DNA of 35,329 nucleotides from an uncultured candidate division Zixibacteria bacterium (lineage in GTDB: Bacteria > Zixibacteria > MSB-5A5 > GN15 > PGXB01): the NCBI GenBank assembly GCA_937867135.1, contig CALMKK010000370.1:1-35329 (forward strand). Direction: 5' to 3'. The translations under genes and the position numbers were made by a program. The notes under the pieces are model-generated. The model saw only the letters and a program-made list of their open reading frames with translations. It had not been told where the DNA came from and did not search any database. Positions 34,617 to 35,329 of the stretch are shown one piece after another; position 1 is the first letter of the stretch; the number at the start of each line of letters is the position of its first letter.

Positions 34617-35329
34617 GAGGCACCTCTTCGATTCTCATGACCTTGCGAGCTATGGCCGTGGCGTCCGGCAAATCCAGTTTTCCATTTCCGCCGGAAGAGG
34701 AACTGGTATAGGCCAGCGGGATTTCGAGATATTCGGCCATGGTCAGGATGGCGCCCCATCGTCTGGTTTCATCACAATGTCCGGCAATCAAGTATTTGGG
34801 CAGCAGGGCTTCAAAATGCACCATGGCGTCGATTAAATCGCGCGATTTGGAACAGACCGAATAAACCAGGAAGACAATATCGGGCTTCAATTGCATCAAT
34901 CGCTTGGCCAGAGCGGCTCCCTCTTTGCCATGGCAGGAAAGGGAGGGAGTATCTATCAGTAGAATGGTATCGCCGGCAAGTTTTCTTTTCAAATTCGCGG
35001 AGTTTTCAAGGGGTATGTTGAGCATCTCGGCATAACTGCCAATTTCCTCATAGGCCGCGACCTTGAGATTATCGAGCGAGGCCAGGGTTACTTTCTTCTT
35101 TTCATCGACCGTCAAACGGGCCGCCAGCTTGGCCAGCGCCGATGTTTTACCGGCGCCGCTTGGCCCCACAAATGCCATTTTCATCCCCGGCTCAATTTTG
35201 ATTTCGGGTGCGATTGCTCCTGATAATTTTTCTTGCAGGACGCCAAAGGCGACATCTTCGATATTGTCATTACCGCCGATTTTATCTTCAATCGCCTTGG
35301 TGATGTGGCGCGCCACTTCGACCGGGATA
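34609..35329 (-). CDS. flhF: FlhF, SRP-like GTPase, partial (5' end beyond the right edge)
   Basis: 'MAFVGPSGAGKTSALAKLAARLTVDEKKKVTLASLDNLKVAAYEEIGSYAEMLNIP', 'ILLIDTPSLS'; frame stays open (...PVEVARHITK) to the window edge. Confidence 0.9.
   Translation of the reverse strand, partial: IPVEVARHITKAIEDKIGGNDNIEDVAFGVLQEKLSGAIAPEIKIEPGMKMAFVGPSGAGKTSALAKLAARLTVDEKKKVTLASLDNLKVAAYEEIGSYAEMLNIPLENSANLKRKLAGDTILLIDTPSLSCHGKEGAALAKRLMQLKPDIVFLVYSVCSKSRDLIDAMVHFEALLPKYLIAGHCDETRRWGAILTMAEYLEIPLAYTSSSSGGNGKLDLPDATAIARKVMRIEEVPHA

Overview
The window is a gene-dense bacterial chromosome segment. Almost every gene lies on the minus strand; the one confident plus-strand gene is a glycosyltransferase-like membrane protein near the left end. 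The most unusual content is 12949..23748: a four-gene membrane-protein cassette present as three tandem, diverged copies (12 genes, near-zero spacing, probably one transcript ending at an intrinsic terminator at 12893..12923). Each copy encodes (1) an FN3 domain, a TM helix and a conserved 'AIGRATEMG...' domain (DUF6754-like, recalled from memory), (2) a ~220 aa polytopic protein ending 'ER.YLG.D', (3) a TM-anchored protein with a conserved 'DYDP' soluble domain, and (4) a ~220-265 aa polytopic protein with 'FLYRDNP.YK' and 'FGASFGYTVMGR' motifs. I know of no assigned function for this set. Upstream in transcription is a signalling cluster: three lone receivers, an MCP-hairpin-like small protein, a PAS-GAF-DHp histidine kinase whose ATPase domain lacks its catalytic motifs, and a GAF-DHp protein that stops before any ATPase domain. 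Next come three PilZ genes and a flagellar regulatory block (DUF2225, FliA-like sigma factor, FlhG, partial FlhF). The left part holds a partial 4-hydroxybutyryl-CoA dehydratase/HpaB family gene, a heme-binding-type lipoprotein, a GAF-GAF-PP2C phosphatase, a YifB/ComM ATPase, two related lipoproteins, a HAD protein and PPDK with a lysine-rich N-terminal extension. No tRNA, rRNA, CRISPR array or transposase was recognised. All assignments come from reading the sequence and recalled family motifs; no searches were run.
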